From: Streptomyces humidus
GTDB lineage: Bacteria > Actinomycetota > Actinomycetes > Streptomycetales > Streptomycetaceae
NCBI RefSeq assembly: GCF_014649655.1
Contig: NZ_BMTL01000018.1
Span: forward strand, 124,001 to 188,000
Length of the DNA stretch: 64,000 bases
Reading direction: 5' to 3'
Each line of letters starts with the position of its first letter. Within the stretch, counting starts at the first letter, position 1. Below are positions 8,366 through 17,605 of the stretch, one piece after another. A program made the position numbers and the translations under genes. The notes under the pieces are model-generated. The model worked only from the letters and a program-made list of their open reading frames with translations. It was not told the DNA's origin and did not search any database.

Positions 8366-11300
8366 ATGTCTGGAGCTCGTACGCCGGTCGGGGCAACCGG
8401 GAGGAGGTCCGCGAAGCAGACGGTCACGATCCACTTCGCGGGGTTCAACCGGGCCTGGGCGGCCTGGATCGGAGACCGGCTCGAACGGCGCGGCCTGCGG
8501 GTCGTCTACCTGCGCTGGGACTCCCCGGCGGATGTGCCCCTGGTCGACCTGCTGCGCGACCTCGAACTCGCCGAGGGACGCATCCTCATCGTCGTCAGCG
8601 AGTGGTACTTCCAACTCGGGCCCCGCACGCAGGAGGAGTGGAACACGGCGCTGCGCGAGGTCGTGGCCCCCGACCCGTCCCGGTTCGCCGCCGTCTCCGT
8701 GACCACGGCGTCCGTGCCCGCGGCGACCGCCGTCCTCGCCCCGGTCGACCTCACCAACATGGGCTCCGAAGAGGCCGAGCGCCGCCTGTTCGACCGGCTC
8801 GACCTGCCGCTCGACCCGCTGCCCGAGACCCCCGACGCCGCCCGCCGCGGCCCCCGCTTCCCCGCGGCGATGCCCGAGGTCTGGGGCGGGGTGCCCCGCC
8901 GCAACACCCGCTTCACCGGCCGCGAGGTGCTGCTCAACGACGCCTACCACCTCCTCCAGGGCGCGGAGCCGGGCGCCGGCGTGGTCACGTTCCACGGCAT
9001 GTCCGGGGTCGGCAAGACCCAGATGGCCGCCGAGTACGTGTACCGGTTCGGCTCCGAGTACGACGTCGTGTGGTGGGTCAACGCCGAGAAGCGCGTCACC
9101 TACCGCCGTCTGCTGGCCGAACTCGCCCCGAAGCTGGGCCTGCAGACCGGCCAGGAGTACGGCGAACGGCTGCGCGCCGTCCGCGACGCGCTGCGCCGCG
9201 GCGACCCCTACGGGCGCTGGCTGCTGATCCTCGACGGAGCGGACGAACCCGACCAGGTCTGGGACCTGGTGCCGACCGGCCCCGGCCATGTCCTGATCAC
9301 CTCCCGCAACCCCGAATGGACCGAGCACAACAGCAAGTTGCTGGAGGTGCCCGTGTACGCCCGGGACGAGTCGGTGGCGTTCATCCGCCGCCGCGCGCCC
9401 CGGCTGTCGGAGGCCGAGGCGAGCCAGCTCGCGGACGCGCTGGAGGACCTGCCGCTGCTGCTGGACCAGACGGCGGGCTGGCTGAACGACTCCGACCTGT
9501 CCGTGCGGGATTACATCGCCCTGCTGGACGGCGGCATCGACAACGACGTCGTGAAGGTGTCGGCGGACTTCCCGCTCGCCTTCCAGACCGCTTGGTCGAT
9601 ACTGCTGAACAAACTCCGTGAGACCGTCCCCGAGTCGGTCGACCTGCTGCGGCTGTGCACGTTCTTCGCCCCGGGCTTCATCCCCGTCCGCCTGCTGCGC
9701 GAGATGTCCAGCGACGAACTGCCCGAACAGCTCGCCGGACTCCTCAACGACCCGCTGCTGTGGAACAAGGCGATCAACCAGCTCCGCCAGTACTCGGTGG
9801 TCCGCCTCGAGTCACACGAGACCGCGGGCGAAGAGGGCTCCGTGTCCGGGGAGTCGCTGTACCTGCACCGCATGGTCCACCAGATCGTGCACAAGGACAT
9901 GCCGGACGCGGACCGCAAGGAGTTCGTCGACGTCGTACGGAAGGCCCTCGCGGGAGCCGACCCGCGCCGTCCCACCGACCCCGACCTGTGGCCCGGGTAC
10001 GCCGAGATCGTGCCGCACCTGAAGTACGCGGACGTGCTGCAGACCCAGGACCCGAACGTGCAGCGGCTGGTCTTCAACTGCCTGCGCTACATGTACTTCT
10101 CCGGCGAGTACAACGCCGGAATCAAGCTCGGCGAACGCGCGATGGACGCCTGGCGCGAGCTGCTCGGCCCGACGCACCCCAGGATCTGGGAGCTGACCTA
10201 CCACTACACCAACCTGCTGCGGGCCACCGGCGACTACGCGCGCACCGAGGCCCTCAGCCGTGCGGCCGCCGAGCACCTGAAGGCCGAGCGCGGGTCCCAG
10301 GACCTGGAGCACCTGCGGGCCGCCGCGGGCCTCGCCGCCGACCTGCGCGGCCTCGGCCGCTACGACGAGGCGCTGGAACTGTCCGAGTGGGTGCTGGTCG
10401 CCTACCGCGAACTGCTCGGCGAACAGGATTCGCGCAGCCTCAACTCCCGCAACAACCTGGCCGTCTCGCTGCGCCTCCTCGGCCGCTACCAGGAGGCCCT
10501 GGAACACGACCGGCGCACCATGGAGTCCCGGCGCCAGCTGCTGCGGGCCCGGCATCCGTGGACCCTCGGCTCCGAGATCTCCTACGCCATCGACCTGCGC
10601 CTCCTCGGCAACTACACCGAGGCCGAGTCCATCCAGGCGAACAACGTGGGCGAGATCCGCCGGGTGCTGGGCCGCGACAACCCGCAGACCCTCAAGGCCG
10701 AGCACAACCTCGCGCTGTGCCGCTACCGCCTCGGCGACCGCGACCGCCGCCGTGACCGCGGCGCCGACCCGCAGGAGCCCGGGGACCTGCTGTCCAGCGT
10801 GCTGGAACGCGGCGAGCGGGTGCTCGGCGAGACCCATCCGCTGACCTTGATCTTCGCGACGGCCCAGAGCTGCTACGCCCGCGAGCACGGCGACATCGAC
10901 CGGGCCCGCGAGCTCAGCGAGGCCGTCGTCGCGCGCTACGAGGTGATGCTCGGCGAGGGCCATCCCTTCGTCGCCGGCGCGCGGGCCAACCAGGCGCTGA
11001 TCCTGCGCAACGTCGGCGAGCGGGAGGCCGGGCACGTCCTCCTGGAGCAGGCGCTCGCGGCGATGACCGAGGCGGTGGGGGAGAACCATCCCTGGACGCT
11101 GGGCTGCGCCCTGAACGCCTCGGCCCTGCGCAACATCGTCGGCGACACCGAGAGCGCCGCCGACCTCAGCCGGGACACCGTGACCCGCGCCGTCGAGTCG
11201 CTCGGCCGCACCCATCCGCTGACCCTGTCGGCACGGATCGCCCACGCGGCGGACCTGCGCGGCCTGCGGGACCGGCGGCAGGCCGAGAAGGCCGAGCAGG

Positions 11301-11407
11301 AGGCCCTCGCCGACCTCGACGCGACGCTGGGCAGCAAGCATCCGCACACCGTCTCGGCCCGCTCCCGAAACCGCCCGTACTGGGACTTCGAACCCCAGGT
11401 CATCTGA
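8366..11407 (+). CDS. fxsT: FxsT: TIR-like / NB-ARC-type NTPase / TPR protein of the FxSxx-COOH system
   Basis: A 1013-residue STAND-like protein. Residues ~17-125 resemble a TIR-like fold (K-Q-T-V-T-I-H-F-A-G-F-N start, then alternating strands and helices). Residues ~190-480 form an NB-ARC-type NTPase with P-loop G211-M-S-G-V-G-K217-T218, Walker B W-L-L-I-L-D-G-A-D and an I-T-S-R-N sensor. From ~560 to the end there are repeated 42-residue-type TPR units with recurring H-P-W/L-T-L motifs. The start ATG 8366 has GGAGG 7 nt upstream; the frame is open further 5' but that part lies over the inverted repeat. Such proteins normally sense a ligand through the TPR array and oligomerise through the NTPase to activate the N-terminal domain. 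The modified FxsA peptide or the MoxR/vWA partners are plausible ligands, by context only. Confidence 0.85.
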   Translation: MSGARTPVGATGRRSAKQTVTIHFAGFNRAWAAWIGDRLERRGLRVVYLRWDSPADVPLVDLLRDLELAEGRILIVVSEWYFQLGPRTQEEWNTALREVVAPDPSRFAAVSVTTASVPAATAVLAPVDLTNMGSEEAERRLFDRLDLPLDPLPETPDAARRGPRFPAAMPEVWGGVPRRNTRFTGREVLLNDAYHLLQGAEPGAGVVTFHGMSGVGKTQMAAEYVYRFGSEYDVVWWVNAEKRVTYRRLLAELAPKLGLQTGQEYGERLRAVRDALRRGDPYGRWLLILDGADEPDQVWDLVPTGPGHVLITSRNPEWTEHNSKLLEVPVYARDESVAFIRRRAPRLSEAEASQLADALEDLPLLLDQTAGWLNDSDLSVRDYIALLDGGIDNDVVKVSADFPLAFQTAWSILLNKLRETVPESVDLLRLCTFFAPGFIPVRLLREMSSDELPEQLAGLLNDPLLWNKAINQLRQYSVVRLESHETAGEEGSVSGESLYLHRMVHQIVHKDMPDADRKEFVDVVRKALAGADPRRPTDPDLWPGYAEIVPHLKYADVLQTQDPNVQRLVFNCLRYMYFSGEYNAGIKLGERAMDAWRELLGPTHPRIWELTYHYTNLLRATGDYARTEALSRAAAEHLKAERGSQDLEHLRAAAGLAADLRGLGRYDEALELSEWVLVAYRELLGEQDSRSLNSRNNLAVSLRLLGRYQEALEHDRRTMESRRQLLRARHPWTLGSEISYAIDLRLLGNYTEAESIQANNVGEIRRVLGRDNPQTLKAEHNLALCRYRLGDRDRRRDRGADPQEPGDLLSSVLERGERVLGETHPLTLIFATAQSCYAREHGDIDRARELSEAVVARYEVMLGEGHPFVAGARANQALILRNVGEREAGHVLLEQALAAMTEAVGENHPWTLGCALNASALRNIVGDTESAADLSRDTVTRAVESLGRTHPLTLSARIAHAADLRGLRDRRQAEKAEQEALADLDATLGSKHPHTVSARSRNRPYWDFEPQVI

Positions 11408-11419
11408 GGACGGCACGCC

Positions 11420-11468
11420 GCAGGGCCCGGCCCCCGGAAAGCTCAGCTTTCCGGGGGCCGGGCCCTGC
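11420..11468. terminator. Strong bidirectional hairpin between fxsT and kgd
   Basis: A perfect inverted repeat: 24-nt arms at 11420-11443 and 11445-11468 with a single central C (arms begin GCAGGGCCCGGCCCCCGG and mirror exactly). It lies 13 nt after the fxsT stop and 18 nt before the convergent kgd stop, so it can serve both genes. There is no poly-T tail, which is usual for Streptomyces. Confidence 0.92.
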
Positions 11469-11485
11469 GCGCGACGGCCCGAGGA

Positions 11486-14400
11486 CTACGCCTCGAACAC
11501 CTCACGCACCAGCTGCTCCTGCTCCGCCTGGTGACGCTTGGCGGAACCGACCGCCGGGGACGAGCCGTGCGGGCGCGAGATACGGCGCAGGCGCTCGCCG
11601 TGCGGCACCTCCGCGCCGACCGCGAGGTCCAGGTGGTCGATCAGGTTCAGGGCGATGAACGGCCAGGCGCCCTGGTTGGCCGGCTCCTCCTGGGCCCACA
11701 GGTACTTCTCGGCGCCCGGGTACTTGTTGACCTCCGCCTGGACCTCGGCGCCCGGCAGCGGGTACAGCCGCTCCAGCCGGATGATCGCCGTGTCCGTGGC
11801 CCCGCGCTTCTGACGCTCGGCGTCCAGGTCGTAGTAGACCTTGCCGGTGCAGAAGACGACCTTCTTCACCGCGTTCGGGTCGACCGACGCGTCGCCGATG
11901 ACCGGGCGGAACTGGCCCGTGGTGAACTCCTCCGCCTTCGACGCGGCGGCCTTCAGACGCAGCATCGACTTCGGGGTGAAGACGACCAGCGGCTTGTGGT
12001 GCGGGTTGTGCACCTGCCACCGCAGGAGGTGGAAGTAGTTCGACGGCGACGTGGGCATCGCGACCGTCATGTTGTTCTGGGCGCAGAGCTGCAGGAACCG
12101 CTCGACACGGGCCGAGGAGTGGTCCGGGCCCTGGCCCTCGTAGCCGTGCGGCAGGAGCAGGGTGACGCCGGACGTCTGGCCCCACTTCTGCTCGGCGGCC
12201 GAGATGTACTCGTCGACGACCGTCTGCGCGCCGTTGACGAAGTCGCCGAACTGCGCCTCCCACATCACCAGCGCGTCCGGGCGGGCCAGCGAGTAGCCGT
12301 ACTCGAAGCCCATGACCGCGTACTCGGACAGAAGCGAGTTGTAGACGTTGTAGCGCGCCTGCTCGTCGGCGAGGTACTGGAGCGGGGTGTGCTCCTCGCC
12401 CGTCTCGCGGTCGATGAGGACCGCGTGACGCTGGCCGAAGGTGCCGCGCTGCGAGTCCTGGCCGGACAGCCGGACCGGGGTGCCCTCGAGGAGGAGGGAG
12501 CCCACGGCCAGCGTCTCGCCCATGCCCCAGTCGATCGTCCCGTCCTCGACCATCGTGGCCCGGCGCTGCAGCTGGGGCAGCAGACGCGGGTGCACGTGGA
12601 AGGAGTCGGGGATGTTGACCTGGGACTCGGCGATGCGCTTGACGACCTCGGTGGAGATCGCGGTGTTCACGGCGACCGGGAACTCCGCCCGCGGGTCCGA
12701 CACCGGGCCCGCGCTCGGCTGGGCCGTGACGGCCTCGCGGACCTCCGTGAAGACCTTCTCCAGCTGGCCCTGGTAGTCCTGCAGCGCCTGCTCGGCCTCT
12801 TCCAGGGTGATGTCGCCGCGACCGATGAGGGACTCGGTGTACAGCTTGCGCACCGAGCGCTTCTTGTCGATCAGGTCGTACATCAGCGGCTGGGTGAAGG
12901 CCGGGTTGTCCGACTCGTTGTGACCGCGGCGGCGGTAGCAGATGAGGTCGATCACCACGTCCTTGTTGAACGCCTGGCGGAACTCGAAGGCGAGGCGCGC
13001 GACGCGCACCACGGCCTCCGGGTCGTCGCCGTTCACGTGGAAGATCGGGGCCTCGATCATGCGCGCCACGTCCGTGGCGTACATCGACGAGCGCGAGGAC
13101 TCCGGGGCGGCAGTGAAGCCGACCTGGTTGTTGATGACGATGTGGACCGTGCCGCCGGTGCGGTAGCCGCGCAGCTGCGACATGTTCAGGGTCTCGGCCA
13201 CCACGCCCTGGCCCGCGAAGGCCGCGTCGCCGTGCAGGGCGACCGGCAGGACCGTGAAGTCCGAGCCGCCCTTGTTGATGATGTCCTGCTTGGCGCGGGC
13301 GATGCCCTCGATGACCGGGTCGACCGTCTCCAGGTGGGAGGGGTTCGCGGCCAGCGAGACCTTGATCTGCTCGCCGTCCAGGCCCGTGAAGGTGCCCTCG
13401 GCGCCCAGGTGGTACTTCACGTCGCCGGAGCCGTGCATCGACTTCGGGTCGAGGTTGCCCTCGAACTCGCGGAAGATCTGCGCGTACGACTTGCCCACGA
13501 TGTTCGCGAGGACGTTCAGCCGGCCGCGGTGGGCCATGCCGATGACGACCTCGTCCAGGCGGGACTCGGCGGCCGAGTCCAGCACCGCGTCGAGCAGCGG
13601 GATGACGGACTCGCCGCCCTCCAGCGAGAAGCGCTTCTGGCCGACGTACTTCGTCTGCAGGAAGGTCTCGAAGGCCTCCGCCGCGTTCAGCCGGCGCAGG
13701 ATGCGCAGCTGCTCCTCGCGCTCCGGCTTGGTGTGCGGGCGCTCGATGCGGTCCTGGATCCAGCGGCGCTGCTTGGGGTCCTGGATGTGCATGAACTCGA
13801 CGCCGGTGGTGCGGCAGTACGAGTCGCGCAGCACGCCGAGGATGTCGCGCAGCTTCATCAGGGACTTGCCGGAGAAGCCGCCGACCGCGAACTCGCGCTC
13901 CAGGTCCCACAGGGTGAGGCCGTGCTCGGTGATGTCGAGGTCGGGGTGCTTGCGCTGGCGGTACTCCAGCGGGTCGGTGTCGGCCATGACGTGGCCGCGG
14001 ACCCGGTAGGAGTGGATCAGCTCGAAGACGCGGGCGGCCTTGGTGACGTCGTCGTCGTGGCTGGCGTCGATGTCCTTGAGCCAGCGGACCGGCTCGTAGG
14101 GGATGCGCAGCGCCTCGAAGATCTCGTCGAAGAAGCCGTTCTCGCCGAGCAGGAGGTTCGCGACGATCCGCAGGAACTCACCCGAGGCGGCGCCCTGGAT
14201 GACCCGGTGGTCGTAGGTCGACGTGAGCGTCATGACCTTCGAGATGCCGAGCTTGTTCAGGGTGTCCTGGCTGGTGCCCTGGAACTCCGCCGGGTAGTCC
14301 ATGGAGCCGACGCCCATGATGACCGACTGGCCGGGCATCAGACGCGGCACCGAGTGGACGGTGCCGAGACCGCCGGGGTTGGTCAGGGAGACCGTGACGC

Positions 14401-15328
14401 CGGTGAAGTCGTCCATCGTCAGCTTGCCGTCGCGGGCGCGGCGGACGATGTCCTCGTAGGCCTGCCAGAACTCGAAGAAGTTCAGCGTCTCGGCCTTCTT
14501 GATGCCGGCGACGACGAGCTGGCGGTCGCCGTTGGGCTTCACCAGGTCGATGGCCAGGCCGAAGTTGACGTGCGGCGGCTTGACGAGGGTGGGCTTCCCG
14601 TCCTTCTCCGCGTAGTGCCAGTTCATCGACGGCATGGCCTTGATGGCCTGCACCATCGCGAAGCCGATCAGGTGCGTGAAGGAGATCTTCCCGCCCCGGG
14701 CGCGCTTGAGGTGGTTGTTGATGACGATGCGGTTGTCGAACAGCAGCTTCACCGGGACCGCGCGCACGGACGTGGCCGTGGGCAGCTCCAGCGAGGCGTT
14801 CATGTTCTTGGCGACCGCGGCGGACGGGCCGCGCAGCGTCACGAACTCGGGGCCCCCGGGGGAGGCGGGCGCCGCGGCGGCGGGCGCGGGCTTCGCGGCG
14901 GCGGCCGGCGATGGGGGTCCCCCCGCGCGAGTGGATCCGAGCGTGGGGGAGGCGGGGGCCGCCTTCGCCGGAGCCGGGGCGGCGGCCGCGGGCTTCGCAG
15001 GGGCGGCCGGGGCGGGAGCCGCGGCGGCGGGAGCCGGAGCAGCGGGCGCCGCCTGGGCCGGGGCGGCGGCGGGCGCCGTGGGCGTGGTGGTGGTCGCTGC
15101 GGCCCCCGCGGCCGCAGTACCCGCCGGAGCCGAGGGAGCGGCCGCTCCTGGCTTGTAGTCGGCGAAGAAGTCCCACCAGGCGCGGTCTACCGAATTCGGG
15201 TCCTGGAGGTACTGCTGATAGATCTCGTCGACGAGCCACTCGTTCGGCCCGAACGCGGCAGCGGGGTTCTTGCCCGCTTGGTCTGCGTCGGTCGAGATGC
15301 TGGAGTTACTGGGGGACTGTGGCGACAC
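11486..15328 (-). CDS. kgd: Multifunctional 2-oxoglutarate metabolism enzyme (E1 fused to acyltransferase domain)
   Basis: A 1280-residue actinobacterial fusion acting at the 2-oxoglutarate node of the TCA cycle. The N-terminus (W-L-V-D-E-I-Y-Q-Q-Y-L) is the short E1 docking segment. Residues ~50-140 are an Ala/Pro-rich linker. Residues ~140-370 are an E2-like acyltransferase core with H-R-V-I-Q-G, in which the usual Asp of HRxxDG is Gln, as in mycobacterial Kgd. The remainder is the thiamine-diphosphate E1 (G-M-A-H-R-G-R-L-N and H-G-D-A-A-F-A-G motifs). No lipoyl domain is present, as expected. I chose GTG 15328 (V-S-P-Q-S-P-S-N), the usual family start, with GGAAGAGGG upstream; GTG 15355 in frame is an alternative. 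It is transcribed alone towards the shared terminator. Confidence 0.97.
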   Translation of the reverse strand: MSPQSPSNSSISTDADQAGKNPAAAFGPNEWLVDEIYQQYLQDPNSVDRAWWDFFADYKPGAAAPSAPAGTAAAGAAATTTTPTAPAAAPAQAAPAAPAPAAAAPAPAAPAKPAAAAPAPAKAAPASPTLGSTRAGGPPSPAAAAKPAPAAAAPASPGGPEFVTLRGPSAAVAKNMNASLELPTATSVRAVPVKLLFDNRIVINNHLKRARGGKISFTHLIGFAMVQAIKAMPSMNWHYAEKDGKPTLVKPPHVNFGLAIDLVKPNGDRQLVVAGIKKAETLNFFEFWQAYEDIVRRARDGKLTMDDFTGVTVSLTNPGGLGTVHSVPRLMPGQSVIMGVGSMDYPAEFQGTSQDTLNKLGISKVMTLTSTYDHRVIQGAASGEFLRIVANLLLGENGFFDEIFEALRIPYEPVRWLKDIDASHDDDVTKAARVFELIHSYRVRGHVMADTDPLEYRQRKHPDLDITEHGLTLWDLEREFAVGGFSGKSLMKLRDILGVLRDSYCRTTGVEFMHIQDPKQRRWIQDRIERPHTKPEREEQLRILRRLNAAEAFETFLQTKYVGQKRFSLEGGESVIPLLDAVLDSAAESRLDEVVIGMAHRGRLNVLANIVGKSYAQIFREFEGNLDPKSMHGSGDVKYHLGAEGTFTGLDGEQIKVSLAANPSHLETVDPVIEGIARAKQDIINKGGSDFTVLPVALHGDAAFAGQGVVAETLNMSQLRGYRTGGTVHIVINNQVGFTAAPESSRSSMYATDVARMIEAPIFHVNGDDPEAVVRVARLAFEFRQAFNKDVVIDLICYRRRGHNESDNPAFTQPLMYDLIDKKRSVRKLYTESLIGRGDITLEEAEQALQDYQGQLEKVFTEVREAVTAQPSAGPVSDPRAEFPVAVNTAISTEVVKRIAESQVNIPDSFHVHPRLLPQLQRRATMVEDGTIDWGMGETLAVGSLLLEGTPVRLSGQDSQRGTFGQRHAVLIDRETGEEHTPLQYLADEQARYNVYNSLLSEYAVMGFEYGYSLARPDALVMWEAQFGDFVNGAQTVVDEYISAAEQKWGQTSGVTLLLPHGYEGQGPDHSSARVERFLQLCAQNNMTVAMPTSPSNYFHLLRWQVHNPHHKPLVVFTPKSMLRLKAAASKAEEFTTGQFRPVIGDASVDPNAVKKVVFCTGKVYYDLDAERQKRGATDTAIIRLERLYPLPGAEVQAEVNKYPGAEKYLWAQEEPANQGAWPFIALNLIDHLDLAVGAEVPHGERLRRISRPHGSSPAVGSAKRHQAEQEQLVREVFEA

Positions 15329-15630
15329 GGCGGCAACCGCCCTCTTCCGCTTCACAAGGTGATGGACAGCGGGAATAAAGGCTACGCCCCCTGGAGGGGG
15401 AAGGTCAGGCCGGACCAGTCCATCGTCGTGTAAGTCACATCGGAAAGTGTGTTTCGGGGGTGAAAATGGCGGGAAACAAGCGCGGTTGTGCGTCGCCAGG
15501 GATGCAGGGGAGCGGATGACGCGCGCCGGGCGCGTACACCTGTGCCGACCTGGGTCGGTGCGCCACCCGACGACACGCGTCCGGCCGCGCGGGCACACGC
15601 GGATGGTGTGGCTTCTCGAGAAACTTTACG
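15329..15630. other. Intergenic leader/promoter region upstream of kgd
   Basis: About 300 bp separating kgd from the sensor-kinase gene, both on the minus strand. Nearest kgd, the palindrome CCCCCT-GG-AGGGGG (15387-15400) lies between a possible -35 CTGACC and -10 TAGCCT (minus strand, 18-nt spacing), so it may be an operator or just a G/C hairpin. The section at about 15420-15470 is unusually A/T-rich for this genome, which fits a promoter zone. The far end (15600-15660) holds the 3' side of the kinase gene. No gene is evident here. Confidence 0.4.
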
Positions 15631-16746
15631 TCAACTTGGAACGGATGACTCTCCCGGAAGAGTGATAAGAATCCGGCATCCCCGCTCGGATTCGGCCACG
15701 CCGATCCGGCCTCCGTGAAGATCGACCGCCCAGCGGGCGATCGCCAGTCCCAGCCCCGTGCCGCCGTCGCTGCCCGGCCCGTGCGGCCGGCGGACCGTCC
15801 CCCGGTTGAACCGCTCGAACACGCGGTGCCACTCCGAGCGCGGAATGCCGGGCCCTTCGTCCAGCACCTCCAGCTCCAGCGAGTCCGGCAGCGCCCCGCG
15901 CCGCGCCTTCACCGTCACCCGCCCGTGCGGCGGGCTGTGCTTGACCGCGTTGTCGATCAGGTTCGCGACGACCTGGTGGATGCGCTCCGGGTCCGCGTGC
16001 GCGGTCAGCTCCGGGGGAGTGACGTCCAGGTGCAGATGGACGTCCGTACGGGTGTGGCTGCCGCCCGAACCCATGGTGGCGCGGGCCGAGGCGACCATGT
16101 TGGCCTCCTTCAGCACACCCGACAGATACGGCCACACCTCGAAGCGCCGCCTGCGCAGCGGGACGACGCCGTTGTCGAGGCGGGACAGGTCGAGGAGCGT
16201 CTCCACGAGCCGTCCGAGCCGCTCCGTCTGCTTCAGGGCGGTGCGCATCGTCTCGGTGTCCGCCTCGGCTATGCCGTCGACGACGTTCTCCAGGACGGCG
16301 CGCAGCCCCGCGATGGGCGTGCGCAGCTCGTGCGAGACGTTGGCCACCAGCTCCTTGCGGTGCCGGTCCTGCGCCTCCAGCTCGTCCGCCATGACGTTGA
16401 TCGTCTGGCCGAGGTCGCCCAGCTCGTCACGGCGCTTCTCGCTCACCCGGCGGGTGTAGTCGCCGTGCGAGATGGACCGGGCCACCGTGTTCATCTCGCC
16501 CAGCGGCGCGGTGAGCGAGTGCGCCACGAACTGCGTGATGAGCAGCGTGGCGATCATCGAGAAGACCGTGATGAAGCGCAGCTCCGTCTTGGTGTGCACC
16601 GCGATCATCGACAGGCCGGTGGTGATCAGCACCGAGATGACGACCAGCGCGCCCAGCTTGGTCTTGATCGAGAACGGCCGCATCCCGCCCCAGGGCTCCC
16701 CGGGGCCGGGAGCGGGGCTTCTCGGTCCGTCCTGCCCACGGCTCAT
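15631..16746 (-). CDS. Membrane sensor histidine kinase paired with the OmpR-type regulator
   Basis: A 371-residue kinase. Two hydrophobic segments (residues ~32-52 and ~58-76) flank a very short extracellular loop. They are followed by a HAMP region, a DHp helix with H-box V-S-H139-E-L-R-T-P, and a HATPase domain with N-box N-L-I-D-N-A-V-K-H, G1 D-E-G-P-G-I-P and G2 G-T-G-L-G-L-A-I. The tiny sensing loop suggests detection within or at the membrane. The ATG at 16746 overlaps the regulator stop (ATGA), so the regulator is made first and the kinase is translationally coupled. Substrate signal is unknown; the pair sits upstream of kgd in the same direction. Confidence 0.93.
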   Translation of the reverse strand: MSRGQDGPRSPAPGPGEPWGGMRPFSIKTKLGALVVISVLITTGLSMIAVHTKTELRFITVFSMIATLLITQFVAHSLTAPLGEMNTVARSISHGDYTRRVSEKRRDELGDLGQTINVMADELEAQDRHRKELVANVSHELRTPIAGLRAVLENVVDGIAEADTETMRTALKQTERLGRLVETLLDLSRLDNGVVPLRRRRFEVWPYLSGVLKEANMVASARATMGSGGSHTRTDVHLHLDVTPPELTAHADPERIHQVVANLIDNAVKHSPPHGRVTVKARRGALPDSLELEVLDEGPGIPRSEWHRVFERFNRGTVRRPHGPGSDGGTGLGLAIARWAVDLHGGRIGVAESERGCRILITLPGESSVPS

Positions 16747-17483
16747 GGCGTCGGGGTCTCCAGCGCGTAGCCGACGCCGTGCACCGTGCGGATCCGCTCG
16801 GCGCCGATCTTCCGCCGCAGCGCCTTGATGTGGCTGTCGACCGTGCGGGTGCCGGAGGCGTCCGCCCAGTCCCACACCTCGGCCAGCAGCTGCTCACGGG
16901 AGAGCACCGCGCGCGGGGTGTTCGCCAGGCAGACCAGCAGGTCGAACTCGGTGGGCGTGAGGTGCACGTCCTCCGAGCGCACCCGCACCCGGCGCTGCGC
17001 GTGGTCGATCTCCAGCTCGCCGAGCCGCAGGATCCCGCTGCGCGGGGTCGTCGCCGCGATGGCGGCCCGCTCCACCCGGCGCAGCAGCACGTGCACGCGT
17101 GCCGCCAGCTCCCGCATCGAGAAGGGCTTGGTCATGTAGTCGTCGGCGCCCACGCCGAGGCCGACCAGCATGTCGGTCTCGTCGTCGCGCGCGGTGAGCA
17201 TCATGACCGGCACCGGACGGGCGGCCTGCACGCGGCGGCAGACCTCCAGGCCGTCGAAGCCGGGCAGCATGATGTCGAGGATCAGCAGGTCGGGCTGCCA
17301 GGCCTCTGCCGTGTCGACGGCCGCCGGACCGTCGCCCGCCGTTTGCACGAGGAATCCCTCGGCGCGCAGGCGGGCGGCGATGGCGTCGACGATCGTCGGG
17401 TCGTCCTCGACGACCAGGACGCGCCGCTGCGCGCCCGGAGTCGCCGTTGCCGCGGTGTTGTGTGCGGTGTGTGTCTGCTCCAT
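16743..17483 (-). CDS. OmpR/PhoB-family response regulator
   Basis: A 246-residue regulator. The receiver domain has acidic pocket residues E26-D27-D28, phospho-acceptor D70 (L-I-L-D-I-M-L-P-G) and K119 (M-T-K-P-F-S). The C-terminal winged helix (~residues 145-240) ends with R-T-V-H-G-V-G-Y-A-L-E-T, typical of OmpR DNA-binding domains. The N-terminal ~20 residues are a Thr/Ala-rich extension. It overlaps the kinase gene by 4 nt (ATGA), forming a two-gene operon. Targets cannot be read from the sequence. Confidence 0.95.
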   Translation of the reverse strand: MEQTHTAHNTAATATPGAQRRVLVVEDDPTIVDAIAARLRAEGFLVQTAGDGPAAVDTAEAWQPDLLILDIMLPGFDGLEVCRRVQAARPVPVMMLTARDDETDMLVGLGVGADDYMTKPFSMRELAARVHVLLRRVERAAIAATTPRSGILRLGELEIDHAQRRVRVRSEDVHLTPTEFDLLVCLANTPRAVLSREQLLAEVWDWADASGTRTVDSHIKALRRKIGAERIRTVHGVGYALETPTP

Positions 17484-17605
17484 CGCCCGCCCCTGAGTGT
17501 GCTTTCCGGAACCAGTGGGGTGGCTCCTTGATTGCGCATGACTGCGGTTGACGCGTAAATGATCGGCGTCAGGGATGCAGCGTACGGGGAGTCACCACGG
17601 CTTTG

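Noticed and set aside
11531..15433. 1300-codon plus-strand open frame opposite kgd
   Set aside because: Antisense shadow of the kgd gene, rich in Arg, Val, Leu and Asp with no recognisable domain; kgd itself is beyond doubt.
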